From: Thauera sp. 2A1
GTDB lineage: Bacteria; Pseudomonadota; Gammaproteobacteria; Burkholderiales; Rhodocyclaceae
Assembly (NCBI RefSeq): GCF_009469595.2
Contig: NZ_SSXV01000032.1
Location: 1-48,629, forward strand
Length of the DNA stretch: 48,629 bases
Direction: 5' to 3'
Positions 9,327-18,438 of this stretch are shown piece after piece. The position numbers were made by a program, and so were the translations under genes. The notes below the pieces were generated by a model. That model did no database searches, was not told the origin of the DNA, and was given only the letters and a program-made list of their open reading frames with translations. Position 1 is the stretch's first letter; every line of letters starts with the position of its first letter.

Positions 9327-11249
9327 ATGGCGATCAATGCGATACCCGTCGACCAGCGCGTGATCGATATCGATTCGCGGCGCTTCGCGTCGATCGAGAA
9401 GGCCATCGTCGAGCTCATCACCAACTGCGACGACAGCTACGGCCGGCTGGAGCGGGCCGGCGTGCCGGTCTGCGGCCGCATCGGCGTGCAGTACGAGCGC
9501 CACCGCCGTGGCGCGCTGCTCACGGTGGCTGATCAGGCCGAGGGCATGGCCTTCGACCAGGCCTGCCGCGTCCTCAGCTACGGCGGCGCTCACAGCGCGC
9601 TTGCGCAGGGCCTGGACGGCGGGCGCGGCTATTTCGGGCGCGGCCTCAAGCAGGCGATCTTCGGCCTGGGCTGCGGCTGGATCGAGACCATTCACGCCGG
9701 GCGGCTGTCGCGCATCGAACTGTTCCGCGGTGAGGATGGTGGCTACCTCTACGATGACGGCGGCCACGACCGCGAGGCGACCGCCAGCGATCGCGAGCGG
9801 CTGGGCATCGCGGCCGACGGCACGCGCGTGGCGATCGTCGTCGAAAGCCCGCAGGCCAGCATCTCGCAGTTCGGCGCGCTGGTGCAGGCGCTGGCCAACA
9901 ACTTCTACCTGCGCGATCTGCTGGCGCGCAGACAGGTCGAGGTGGCGCACCTGAAGGATGGCGCGGAGGTCGAACTAAGCGGCCCGGTGCGCTTCGAGGA
10001 GCCGCCTTCGGTCTTGCTGCTGGGCCCCGAGCTCAACGGACAGTTCCAGCACGAACGGCAGACCCACGCCTTCACCCTCACCCTCAAGCGCGCGCTGGAC
10101 GCGGATCTCACGCCGCGCGGTGACGAGCGCACCAACGGCCTGGTGGTGCTGTCGGGCACGGCGGTGCTGGATTGCCAGTTGTTCGACTACGAGAACCAGG
10201 TCGGCACCGAATACCTGTTCGGCACGGTGAGGTGTCCGGCGCTGGTCGAGAAACTCGCGCAGGGCGTCGCCGTCATCAGCGACGAGCGCGCCGGGCTGAA
10301 CCCGAAGGAGCCTCTCGTCGCTGCCTTCTATCGCGCGGTCAGCAAGATGATCGCGCCCTGCGTGATGGCCGAGCAGGAAAAGCTCAGGCACCTTGAGCGC
10401 GCCACCACCTCGGGGCGCACCGCGCACCTGATCGAGCACCTGCTGCAGCGCATGAACCTGGCCGCGATCCACGACTTCGGCATCGTGCATCCAGCCGCAG
10501 CCCGGGCGGCCGAGCGGCGGGACGGCAACACAGACAGCGTCGATGCGGAGGACGATCGCGCTGCGTTGCGCTTCTCGACGCCTTTTTACTACCGCAGCCC
10601 GAACCACCCCTTCCACGTGCGGCTGCTGGTCGACCCGCAGCAGCTTGGCGCCGACGCGGTGCTGAGCATCGAGGCGACGACGAGCGAAGGGCTCAGCCTC
10701 GGTCCGCTGCCGAAGGAGCTGCCCGTTCGCGATCTGGGCGAAGATCCATGCGTCGAGTGGACGGCGACGGGCGCTGCGCCGGGCGACCGAGGCGAGATCG
10801 TCGTGCGCGTCGGCGGCTATCTGGCGTGGTGCCAGATCGTCATCGCCGAACACGCCGCCCATCATGCGCATCACGCGCATCACGCCCGATCCCGTGCGAG
10901 CCGGCACCACCCGCGCCGCGACCATGGCGAGGCGATGTTCACCGGCTACGAGTTCCGCTACCTCGGCAAGGAGCAGGACAGGGCGGTGTATAGCGCCGCG
11001 GAGCGGAAGATCATCATCAACACCGCGGCGCCCACCGTTCAGTTGTATGTCGACGGTCGCGGCAACTTCCGCGATTCGGCGCGGCTGCTGCTCGCCGAGC
11101 TGTTCCTCGACGTGATCGCCGACGAGCTGGCGCGCCACCGCATCGGCCGCAGCGGGCATGATGGCGACGTCGAGGCTTTTCTCGCCGCCAAGCGCGAGAT
11201 CGTCTGCCGCTACGGCAGCGAGATCCACCTGTCGTTGATGGGTGGCTGA
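9327..11249 (+). CDS. GHKL-fold ATPase of unknown function
   Basis: A 640-residue protein with an N-terminal HSP90/MutL/MORC-type ATP-binding fold. The N box is E29-x3-N33-x2-D36. The G1 box reads DQAEGM (D69-M74), with alanine where the first glycine of DxGxG is usual. The lid/G2 segment is GYFGRGLK at 101-108. The middle (about 215-500) is unlike the GHKL transducers I know. A histidine-rich linker (residues about 514-535) precedes a C-terminal region, about 545-640, with an INTAAPTVQLY segment. The ATG at 9327 follows GGGGGAGG at good spacing. The next gene is DUF1810 on the same strand. MORC-like and anti-phage GHKL ATPases are possible relatives, but the function is unknown. Confidence 0.8.
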   Translation: MAINAIPVDQRVIDIDSRRFASIEKAIVELITNCDDSYGRLERAGVPVCGRIGVQYERHRRGALLTVADQAEGMAFDQACRVLSYGGAHSALAQGLDGGRGYFGRGLKQAIFGLGCGWIETIHAGRLSRIELFRGEDGGYLYDDGGHDREATASDRERLGIAADGTRVAIVVESPQASISQFGALVQALANNFYLRDLLARRQVEVAHLKDGAEVELSGPVRFEEPPSVLLLGPELNGQFQHERQTHAFTLTLKRALDADLTPRGDERTNGLVVLSGTAVLDCQLFDYENQVGTEYLFGTVRCPALVEKLAQGVAVISDERAGLNPKEPLVAAFYRAVSKMIAPCVMAEQEKLRHLERATTSGRTAHLIEHLLQRMNLAAIHDFGIVHPAAARAAERRDGNTDSVDAEDDRAALRFSTPFYYRSPNHPFHVRLLVDPQQLGADAVLSIEATTSEGLSLGPLPKELPVRDLGEDPCVEWTATGAAPGDRGEIVVRVGGYLAWCQIVIAEHAAHHAHHAHHARSRASRHHPRRDHGEAMFTGYEFRYLGKEQDRAVYSAAERKIIINTAAPTVQLYVDGRGNFRDSARLLLAELFLDVIADELARHRIGRSGHDGDVEAFLAAKREIVCRYGSEIHLSLMGG

Positions 11250-11339
11250 AGCGGGGGGCGCGACATGCATGCCGGGGCGGTCGTGACCCTGCAGCGGCCT
11301 CGATGCGAGGCCCGCCGCTGCCGTTGACGGAGAACCACA

Positions 11340-11840
11340 ATGACCACTTCTTCGCACCCCGACGTCAACGAGGATCGCTTCGATCTTCGTCGCTTCGTCG
11401 AGGCACAGCAGGGTATTCATGAGCAGGCGCTGATGGAGATCCGGGCCGGGCGCAAGAGTTCGCACTGGATGTGGTTCGTCTTTCCGCAGTTCGCAGGGCT
11501 GGGCCTCAGTCCGACGGCCATGCACTACGCCATCCGCAGCCTCGCCGAGGCGCAGGCCTACCTGCGCCACCCGCTGCTGGGTCCGCGCCTGGTGGAGTGC
11601 GCGCAGGCAGTGCTGGAGGTGCAGGGGCGCTCGGCGGACGACATCTTCGGCTATCCGGATGTGCTCAAGCTGAAGTCGTCGATGACGCTGTTCGCGGTGC
11701 TGCCGCAGTCGGACCCCGTCTTCGCCGAGGTGCTGGCGCGCCATTACGGCGGCAGCCGGGACGACAGAACGCTGCAACTGCTCGGGCGCGCGACGGATGC
11801 CGCCGCGGGCGCTGAGCCGCCGTCCGCGCCAACGCAGTGA
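11340..11840 (+). CDS. DUF1810 family protein
   Basis: A 166-residue soluble protein with the DUF1810 signature: FDLRRFVEAQ near the start, SHWMWFVFPQFAGLG (about 41-55), and DVLKLKSSMTLF in the second half. The family has no established biochemical function that I can name. GGAGAACC stands upstream of the ATG. It follows the GHKL gene by 90 bp on the same strand and may share its transcript. The last 20 residues are alanine/proline-rich and probably disordered. Confidence 0.85.
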   Translation: MTTSSHPDVNEDRFDLRRFVEAQQGIHEQALMEIRAGRKSSHWMWFVFPQFAGLGLSPTAMHYAIRSLAEAQAYLRHPLLGPRLVECAQAVLEVQGRSADDIFGYPDVLKLKSSMTLFAVLPQSDPVFAEVLARHYGGSRDDRTLQLLGRATDAAAGAEPPSAPTQ

Positions 11841-11987
11841 CCAGACCTGCCGCGGAACCGGACAGCCGGCGCGTTTGTCCTTAAACTGCGTCATCCGCCG
11901 CGCCGGGCGGCCCCGGGGCTGACTCGAGGCCGCCGCGCCCCCTCCCGTGCCTGCACGAGCCACGCCGCTCACGTCCTTCGCGCCTTC

Positions 11988-13160
11988 ATGTCATCCAGCC
12001 GTCATCTCGTCATCGTCTTCAGCCTGGCCGGCCTCGTCGGCCTCGGCGCCCTCGCCTGGTATGCGAATCACCGTCCCACCGGTGCGGCCGCGCCATCGGC
12101 AGCGACTCCCAGCGCGCCCGCCGCTGGCGGCACACCGGCTGCGGGCGGGCAGGCGGCGCCGGGTGGGCCGGTACAGGTTGAGGTGCGGGCGGTGGAGCAG
12201 CGGGCGATGGCCGACGATGTCACCGCGGTCGGTTCGCTGGTGTCGAACGAGTCCGTCGTGCTGCGGCCCGAGGTGGCGGGGCGGATCTCGGCGATCCGTT
12301 TCCGCGACGGAGCTGCGGTGCGGAAGGGCGACGTGCTGGTGGAACTCGACGCCGCGGTGCAGCGCGCCGAGCTGCAGCAGGCGCAGGCCAGCCTGAGGCT
12401 GGCGGACGCCAACATCCGCCGCACGGAGGATCTGTTCGCGCGCAAGTTCGTCAGCCAGAGCAGCCTGGACACGGCGCGCTCGCAGCTGGAAGTTGCGCGC
12501 GCGACCACCGCGCTGGCGCAGGCACGGCTGGAGCGCACGCAGATCCGCGCTCCCTTCGCCGGCGTTGTCGGCATCCGTGACGTGAGCCCCGGCCACTTCG
12601 TGAAGGACGGTGACGCGCTGGTCAATCTCGAGGACATCGCCACGCTGAAGGTCGATTTCCGCTTGCCCGAGCTTTACCTCGGGCGCATCCGCGCTGGCCA
12701 GACGCTGGAGGTGAGCAGCGACGTGCTGCCCGGCGAGCGCTTCCCCGCCACGGTGGATGCGATCAACCCGCTGGTGGATGCGCAGGGCCGCGCCGTCGTG
12801 CTGCGCGCCCGCCTGCAGAACGCGCAGGGACGGTTGCGCCCCGGCATGTTCGTGCGCGTGCGGCTGATCCTCGACCAGCGTGCAGATGCGTTGCTGGTGC
12901 CGGAAGAGGCGCTCGTGCCGGCACCCGGCAATGTGCAGTTCGTCTATCGGGTGGTGGACGGCAAGGCGCAGCGCACCGAGGTGAAGACCGGCATGCGCAG
13001 GGACGCGATGGTGGAGATCGTCGCCGGCTTGTTGCCCGACGCCCTGGTGGTGACCGCCGGCCAGCTCAAGCTGCGCGATGGCGTGCCGGTGCAGATCGTG
13101 CAGCGGGACGCGCGAGCCGGAGGGGCGTCGCCGGCAGCGCAGGCGACGGTCACGCGCTGA
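11988..13160 (+). CDS. RND efflux periplasmic adaptor (membrane fusion protein)
   Basis: Links an inner-membrane RND pump to an outer-membrane channel. The 390-residue protein has an N-terminal membrane anchor (residues about 7-26), an Ala/Pro/Gly-rich linker to residue 60, then a barrel-sandwich domain (GRISAIRFRDGAAVRKGDVLVELD), a coiled-coil hairpin (about 125-180), IRAPFAGVVGIRDVSPG and a beta-barrel domain ending with the PEEALVP segment. No lipobox is seen. It is followed after 11 bp by the RND permease. The 147 bp upstream should hold the promoter, but none is convincing and no adjacent regulator gene is present. Confidence 0.93.
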   Translation: MSSSRHLVIVFSLAGLVGLGALAWYANHRPTGAAAPSAATPSAPAAGGTPAAGGQAAPGGPVQVEVRAVEQRAMADDVTAVGSLVSNESVVLRPEVAGRISAIRFRDGAAVRKGDVLVELDAAVQRAELQQAQASLRLADANIRRTEDLFARKFVSQSSLDTARSQLEVARATTALAQARLERTQIRAPFAGVVGIRDVSPGHFVKDGDALVNLEDIATLKVDFRLPELYLGRIRAGQTLEVSSDVLPGERFPATVDAINPLVDAQGRAVVLRARLQNAQGRLRPGMFVRVRLILDQRADALLVPEEALVPAPGNVQFVYRVVDGKAQRTEVKTGMRRDAMVEIVAGLLPDALVVTAGQLKLRDGVPVQIVQRDARAGGASPAAQATVTR

Positions 13161-13171
13161 GGGAACAGGCC

Positions 13172-16100
13172 ATGGTGCTGTCCGAGATCTGCATCAAGCG
13201 TCCGGTGTTTGCCACGGTGCTGTCGCTGCTGGTGCTGCTGGTCGGGCTGATGGCGTTCTCGCGCCTGACGGTGCGGGAGTATCCGAACATCGATGAGCCG
13301 GTGGTGACGGTGGACACCACCTATACCGGTGCCAGCGCGGAGATCATCGAGTCCCAGGTCACCAAGCCGCTGGAGGACTCGCTCGCCGGCATCGAGGGCG
13401 TGGACGTGCTGTCGTCGATCAGCCGCCAGGAGCGCAGCCAGATCACCGTGCGTTTCCGCATCGAGCGCAGTGCCGACAGCGCCGCCGCCGACGTGCGCGA
13501 CCGTGTGTCGCGCGTGCGCAAGCGCCTGCCCAATGACATCGACGAGCCGGTGATCGCCAAGGTGGAGGCCGACGCCAACCCCATCATCTGGGTGGCGTTC
13601 TTCTCCGACCGGCACAGCCCGCTGGAGATCAGCGACTTCGCCAACCGCATCGTCAAGCCGCGCATGCAGACACTGCCGGGGGCGGCCGATGCGCGCCTGT
13701 TCGGCGAGCGCCGCTACTCGATGCGGATCTGGCTGGACCGCGACCGCCTCGCCGCCTTCAAGCTCACCGCGCAGGACGTGGAGGACGCGATCCGCCGCCA
13801 GAACGTGGAACTGCCCGCCGGCCGCATCGAAAGCGAGAAGCGCGAGTTCGCGGTGGTGGCGCGCACCGACCTGGCCGAGCCGGCGGCGTTCGAGGCGATC
13901 GTCGTGCGCAAGCCTGCCACGCCCGACGGCTATCCGGTCCGCATCCGCGACATCGGGCGGGTGGAGGTGGCAGCGCGCGACGAGCGCACCGCCGCACGCT
14001 TCATGGGCAAGCCGGCGGTGTCGATCGGGCTCATCAAGCAGTCGACCGCCAATCCGCTCGACGTCAAGCGCGCGCTCGACGACATGATGCCGCGCCTGCA
14101 GGCCGAGCTGCCCGAAGGCATGACGATGGCGATCGCCAACGACACCACGGTGTTCATCGACCGCTCGATCTCCGCGGTGTTCTCCACGATCTGGGAGGCG
14201 GTGATCCTGGTCGCGGTGGTGTGCCTGTTCTTCCTGCGCAACTGGCGCGCGATGCTGATCCCGCTGGTGACGATCCCGGTGTCGCTGGTGGGCGCGTTCA
14301 CGCTGATGTTCGCCTTCGGCTTCTCCATCAACACGCTGACGCTGCTGGCGCTGGTGCTGGCGATCGGCCTGGTGGTGGACGACGCGATCGTGGTGCTGGA
14401 GAACATCTACCGCCACGTCGAGGAAGGCATGCCGCCGCTCGCCGCGGCGTTCAAGGGCGCGAAGGAGATCGGCTTCGCGGTGGTGGCGATGACGATCACG
14501 CTCGCCGCGGTGTATGCGCCGGTCGCCTTCATGACCGGGCGCACCGGCAAGCTGTTTACCGAGTTCGCACTGACGCTGGCGGGCGCGGTGATCGTGTCGG
14601 GCTTCGTCGCGCTGACGCTGTCGCCGATGATGTGCTCGAAGCTGCTGCGCCACGAGCCCAGGCATGGCCCGATCTACAACGGTATCGAGCGTTTCCTCAC
14701 CTGGATGACCGAAGGTTACCGGGCCGTGCTGCAGCGTGCCTTGAATGCGCGCTGGCTGGTGATGCTGGCTTTCGTGGCGGTGGCGGGCAGTGCAGGCGTG
14801 CTGCTGGGCCAGCTCAAATCGGAGCTGGCGCCGCTGGAGGACCGCGGTCGGGTGATCGGCATCTTCAGCGGGCCGGAAGGGGCGACGATCGACTATCTCG
14901 GGCGCTACGCGAAGGAGATCGAGGACATCTACGCCGCCTTGCCCGAAGTTGATCGCTACCTGGTGATCGCAGGCAACCCGACGGTGTCGCAGGGCATCTC
15001 CTTCGTCGGCTTCAAGGACTGGAAGCAACGCAGCCGCAAGGCGAGCGAGATCGCCGCCGAGTTGCAGCCCAGGCTGCGCGCCATCCCGGGCGTGAACGCC
15101 TTCCCGGTGCAGCCGGCCTCCTTCGGCCAGAGCCCGCGCTCGCGGCCGGTGAGCTTCGTCATCACCACGTCGGAGTCTTACGACGAGCTCGCGCGTCTCA
15201 CCGAGCGCATGCTGGACGAGATGCGCCGCAATCCGGGCTTCCTGTCGCCGGACACCGACCTCAAGCTGACCTTGCCCGAACTCGCGGTGGATGTGGATCG
15301 CGACCGTGCCGCCGACCTCGGCGTGCCGGTGGACGTGATCGGTCGCACGCTGGAGACCATGCTCGGCGGCCGCCAGGTGACGCGCTACAAGCAGGAGGCC
15401 GAGCAGTACGATGTGGTCGTGCAGGTGGCGGCCGACAGCCGAGTCGGCCCGCGCGACATCCGCGACATCTTCGTGCGTTCGAAGAGCGGGCAGATGGTGC
15501 CGCTCGCCAGCCTGGTGAAAGTGCATGAGTCGGTCGCGCCACGCGAGCTGAACCACTTCGGCCAGCGCCGCGCGGTGACGATCTCGGCCAACCTGGCGCC
15601 GGGCTATGCCATGGGCGAGGCACTGAAATGGATGGAGGACACCTCGGCGCGCATCCTGCCGCCCGGCTACGGGACCGATTACGACGGCCAGTCGCGCGAG
15701 TTCAGGACGAGCTCGTCCAGCCTGGCGCTGGCCTTCGTGCTCGCGCTCGCCTTCATCTACCTGGTGCTGGCGGCGCAGTTCGAGAGCTTCCGCGACCCCT
15801 TCATCATCATGCTGACCGTGCCGCTGAGCATGGCCGGCGCGCTGCTTGCGCTGTGGCTGACCGGTGGCACGCTCAACGTGTATAGCCAGATCGGCCTCGT
15901 GACGCTGGTGGGTCTGATCACCAAGCACGGCATCCTGATCGTGGAGTTCGCCAATCAGTTGCGCGATGGCGGCGGCGCCTTGCGCGATGCAGTGGTCGAA
16001 GCGGCCGTGCTGCGGCTGCGCCCCATCCTGATGACGACGGGCGCCATGGTGCTGGGCTCGGTCCCGCTCGCGCTGGCGACCGGTGCCGGTGCCGAGAGTC

Positions 16101-16246
16101 GGCAGCAGATCGGCTGGGTCATCGTCGGCGGCCTGCTGCTGGGTACGTTCTTTACGTTGTTCGTGGTGCCGACGGTGTATACGCTGCTCGCACGCCGTGA
16201 GCGTGAGGCCATCGACGACGCCGAGCCGTCTGCGGCGTCGGCCTGA
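13172..16246 (+). CDS. RND multidrug efflux permease (HAE1 type)
   Basis: Proton-driven trimeric exporter of the AcrB/MexB superfamily in the inner membrane. At 1024 residues it has family length. The N-terminal helix follows ICIKRP, and YPNIDEPVV and TYTGASAEIIESQV begin the first periplasmic loop. TM4 holds the proton-relay aspartate pair in GLVVDDAIVVLEN, and TM10 the lysine in LITKHGILIVEFAN. GAGGGAAC precedes the ATG. It is co-transcribed with the adaptor. No outer-membrane factor is encoded in the window, so it must borrow a TolC-type channel. Substrates unknown. Confidence 0.95.
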   Translation: MVLSEICIKRPVFATVLSLLVLLVGLMAFSRLTVREYPNIDEPVVTVDTTYTGASAEIIESQVTKPLEDSLAGIEGVDVLSSISRQERSQITVRFRIERSADSAAADVRDRVSRVRKRLPNDIDEPVIAKVEADANPIIWVAFFSDRHSPLEISDFANRIVKPRMQTLPGAADARLFGERRYSMRIWLDRDRLAAFKLTAQDVEDAIRRQNVELPAGRIESEKREFAVVARTDLAEPAAFEAIVVRKPATPDGYPVRIRDIGRVEVAARDERTAARFMGKPAVSIGLIKQSTANPLDVKRALDDMMPRLQAELPEGMTMAIANDTTVFIDRSISAVFSTIWEAVILVAVVCLFFLRNWRAMLIPLVTIPVSLVGAFTLMFAFGFSINTLTLLALVLAIGLVVDDAIVVLENIYRHVEEGMPPLAAAFKGAKEIGFAVVAMTITLAAVYAPVAFMTGRTGKLFTEFALTLAGAVIVSGFVALTLSPMMCSKLLRHEPRHGPIYNGIERFLTWMTEGYRAVLQRALNARWLVMLAFVAVAGSAGVLLGQLKSELAPLEDRGRVIGIFSGPEGATIDYLGRYAKEIEDIYAALPEVDRYLVIAGNPTVSQGISFVGFKDWKQRSRKASEIAAELQPRLRAIPGVNAFPVQPASFGQSPRSRPVSFVITTSESYDELARLTERMLDEMRRNPGFLSPDTDLKLTLPELAVDVDRDRAADLGVPVDVIGRTLETMLGGRQVTRYKQEAEQYDVVVQVAADSRVGPRDIRDIFVRSKSGQMVPLASLVKVHESVAPRELNHFGQRRAVTISANLAPGYAMGEALKWMEDTSARILPPGYGTDYDGQSREFRTSSSSLALAFVLALAFIYLVLAAQFESFRDPFIIMLTVPLSMAGALLALWLTGGTLNVYSQIGLVTLVGLITKHGILIVEFANQLRDGGGALRDAVVEAAVLRLRPILMTTGAMVLGSVPLALATGAGAESRQQIGWVIVGGLLLGTFFTLFVVPTVYTLLARREREAIDDAEPSAASA

Positions 16247-16303
16247 GCCGGCGGTGGTTCACGCCGCGCCCGCAACAAGCGCAGCACCCTCAACAAAAGC
16301 GAA

Positions 16304-16335
16304 ACCCCGCGCTCGGACAGGATCCGGGGGCGGGG
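16304..16335 (-). terminator. Probable terminator of ydcH
   Basis: CCCCGC (16305-16310) pairs with GCGGGG (16330-16335), with a second inner stem CGGA/TCCG. On the minus strand the stem is followed by TTTCGCTTTTG. It lies 45-75 bp past the ydcH stop and between the ends of two converging genes. Confidence 0.55.
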
Positions 16336-16379
16336 CTGGGCTCGTTGCGGCGCCGAGGCCGCACTGCATGCGAAGCTGC

Positions 16380-16604
16380 TTACGTCGCGACTACCTGCGA
16401 CTTCTTCAGGATCGCGTACATCTGATCCTTCAGCAGCAGCTTCTCTTTCTTCATCACTTCCACTTCTTCGTGCGTGGCATGCTCGATATGCGATTCGATG
16501 TTCTTGATCTGCTGGTCGAGCGCGTTGTGGCGGTCGAACAACTGCAGGAAGTGACGGTCGTTGGTCTTGAGCTGGGTGATCAGGTCGCGGTACTCAGGGA
16601 ACAT
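16380..16604 (-). CDS. YdcH family (DUF465) small protein
   Basis: A 74-residue, highly charged, largely helical protein with the DUF465 pattern: HFLQLFDRHNALDQQI followed by a lysine/glutamate-rich second helix ending in MYAILKK. These proteins are predicted to form a short antiparallel coiled coil; the function is unknown. The ATG at 16604 is preferred over GTG 16610 because GGAG lies eight bases upstream of it. It stands alone, with a likely terminator 45 bp downstream. Confidence 0.88.
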   Translation of the reverse strand: MFPEYRDLITQLKTNDRHFLQLFDRHNALDQQIKNIESHIEHATHEEVEVMKKEKLLLKDQMYAILKKSQVVAT

Positions 16605-16705
16605 AGGCACACTCCGGCGAGGCGGTTAAGGAAGAAACCAGAACCTGAACTTTCGCCACCACTCTACTCCTCGGCTGGATGAGGCGCCAGCCGCCACGGC
16701 GAGCA

Positions 16706-17251
16706 TCAGCCGAACAGGTAAGGGAACAAGCGCCTGCGCTCCTCTGCCGTCAGCGCCTCCATGCGCCGGACATTGCGCTCGGGGATGCCATCCACATCGG
16801 GGTAGTGCGCGATGACCTTCTCCAGGCTCTCCTCGCGGATGATGTGCAGCAGCGGCCAGGGTGAGCGGTTGGTGAGGTTTCCTGCGTCGTCGGGTTCGGT
16901 GTCGGCGAACTGGTAGTGCGGATGGAAACTCGCCACCTGCAGTTCGCCTTCCCAGCCGAACTGCTCCAGCCACAGATCCACCGCGTCGAGGAAGTCGTTG
17001 TAGTCGGCGAAGTCTTCGAGCATGTCGGGGATCACCAGCAGGGTGGTTTCCAGCTCGGCGGCCGGCGTGTCGGCGAGGTGCTCGAGTTCGCGCTGCAAGT
17101 CGTCGAGCAGCCCTTCAGCGGTCTGCGCATGGCTGACGACGATGCGCACGCGGTTCTCGTTGCGCGGCTTGGCGGCGAACGGGCAGAGATTGAGGCCGAT
17201 GACGACGTCGTCGAGCCAGGTGCGCACGTCGTCGATGATCTGCTGGTCCAT
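16706..17251 (-). CDS. DUF1415 family protein
   Basis: A 181-residue soluble protein matching DUF1415: VRTWLDDVVIGLNLCPFA near the start, ETTLLVIPDMLEDFADYNDFL, then VASFHPHYQFAD and NRSPWPLLHIIRE. Conserved histidines and the cysteine C24-P hint at a metal or redox site, but no function is established. The ATG at 17251 is 26 bp after the miaA stop with AAGGAAG upstream, so the two are probably co-transcribed. The frame stays open far upstream only as a shadow of miaA. Confidence 0.85.
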   Translation of the reverse strand: MDQQIIDDVRTWLDDVVIGLNLCPFAAKPRNENRVRIVVSHAQTAEGLLDDLQRELEHLADTPAAELETTLLVIPDMLEDFADYNDFLDAVDLWLEQFGWEGELQVASFHPHYQFADTEPDDAGNLTNRSPWPLLHIIREESLEKVIAHYPDVDGIPERNVRRMEALTAEERRRLFPYLFG

Positions 17252-17277
17252 GAGCGGGGTCTTCCTTGCTTGTGAAA

Positions 17278-18261
17278 TCAGTGGTCGAGCAGGCGCTGCG
17301 CTGCGTCGCGCACCGCCCCTGGCAGGTCGGTCCGCAGGCAATCGAGTTCCACCAGTCCAGGCCAGGTTTCGCGGAACTGGCGCTGCCACGTCAGCTGGCG
17401 CTTGGCGAGCTGGCGGGTGGCGGCGATGCCCTTGAAGCGCAGCGTGTCGCTGTCGATGTGGCCGTCGAGGAATTCCCAGGCCTGCCGGTAGCCCACGCAG
17501 CGCATCGACGGCATGCCCGGCTCGAGCCGGTATTTCGCACGGAGCGTGCGCAACTCGTCGGCGAGGCCAGCGGCGAGCATGGCGTCGAAGCGCTGCGCGA
17601 TGCGCTCGTGCAGCACGCTGCGATCGGACGGCGCCAGCGCGATCGGCAGCAGCCGGCACGGCAGCGTGTCGTCTTCCTTCCTGGCGTAGCCTTCGGCGAG
17701 CGGCCGGCCGGTGACGCGCACGATCTCCAGGGCGCGCTGGATGCGCTGCGCGTCGGTCGGTTCCAGGCGCGCGGCCGCGGCCGGGTCGAGCGCGCCCAGT
17801 TCGGCATGCAGCGCCGGCCAGCCGCGCGCGGCAGCGTCTTCGTCGATGGCGCGGCGCAGGTCGGCGTCGGCTGCGGGCAGATCGGACAAGCCGTCGCGCA
17901 AGGCCTTGAAATACAGCATGGTGCCGCCCGCCAGCAACGGGATACGGCCGCGCGCATTGATCTCGCCCATCAGCCGGATGGCGTCGGTGCGGAAGCGCGC
18001 GGCGGAATAGGCTTCTTCCGGCGAGACGATGTCGATCAGGTGATGCGGGCAGCTTGCCAGCTCCTCCGCGCTGGGCTTCGCCGTGCCGATGTCCATGTCG
18101 CGATACACCAGCGCCGAATCGACGCTGACGATCTCCACCGGCAGCTCGCGCGCCAGGGCCAGCGCACACGCGGTCTTGCCGCTCGCCGTGGGGCCGAGCA
18201 GCAGCAGGGCGGGCGGCAAGCCGATATCGTCGTCGCAGGAAGCGGGCGCGGAAGCGGGCAC
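17278..18261 (-). CDS. miaA: tRNA dimethylallyltransferase
   Basis: Attaches a dimethylallyl group to A37 of tRNAs that read UNN codons. The 327-residue protein has the P-loop GPTASGKTACA at about 23-33, SVDSALVYRDMDIGTAKP, LAGGTMLYFKAL and RCVGYRQAWEFL, all MiaA hallmarks. The start is uncertain: GTG 18261 is the only upstream choice in frame and lies inside a 12-bp repeat; TTG at about residue 15 is an alternative. In many proteobacteria miaA follows mutL; here mutL is 2.7 kb away with other genes between. Confidence 0.95.
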   Translation of the reverse strand: MPASAPASCDDDIGLPPALLLLGPTASGKTACALALARELPVEIVSVDSALVYRDMDIGTAKPSAEELASCPHHLIDIVSPEEAYSAARFRTDAIRLMGEINARGRIPLLAGGTMLYFKALRDGLSDLPAADADLRRAIDEDAAARGWPALHAELGALDPAAAARLEPTDAQRIQRALEIVRVTGRPLAEGYARKEDDTLPCRLLPIALAPSDRSVLHERIAQRFDAMLAAGLADELRTLRAKYRLEPGMPSMRCVGYRQAWEFLDGHIDSDTLRFKGIAATRQLAKRQLTWQRQFRETWPGLVELDCLRTDLPGAVRDAAQRLLDH

Positions 18262-18274
18262 GGAAGCGGGCGGT
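18239..18274. repeat. 12-bp tandem repeat over the miaA start
   Basis: Three units of GAAGCGGGCGCG (18239-18250, 18251-18262, 18263-18274, the later ones with small changes). They encode the Pro-Ala-Ser N-terminus of MiaA on the minus strand and cover the proposed GTG start, so copy-number change could move or remove the start codon. Confidence 0.7.
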
Positions 18275-18438
18275 GCGTGGCAGAGGGGCTGGCGAGGTCG
18301 GCATTATCCGCCGGCGCAGCGCCGGTGCGCAAAGGCCGGCGCGCGGCCGCTTGCCCGCGGGCGTCCACTCCTGTCGTGCGACAATTTCCCGGAATATGCA
18401 AAAAAAATTTATGCTGTTCGTCTTCCAGACCGAGGCTG

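Noticed and set aside
12944..15928. A 994-codon minus-strand frame opposite the RND permease
   Set aside because: His/Arg/Gln-rich translation with no domain; it is the antisense of a clear 1024-residue efflux gene in high-GC DNA. The same applies to long antisense frames over purM, MutL, pcnB and the methyltransferase.
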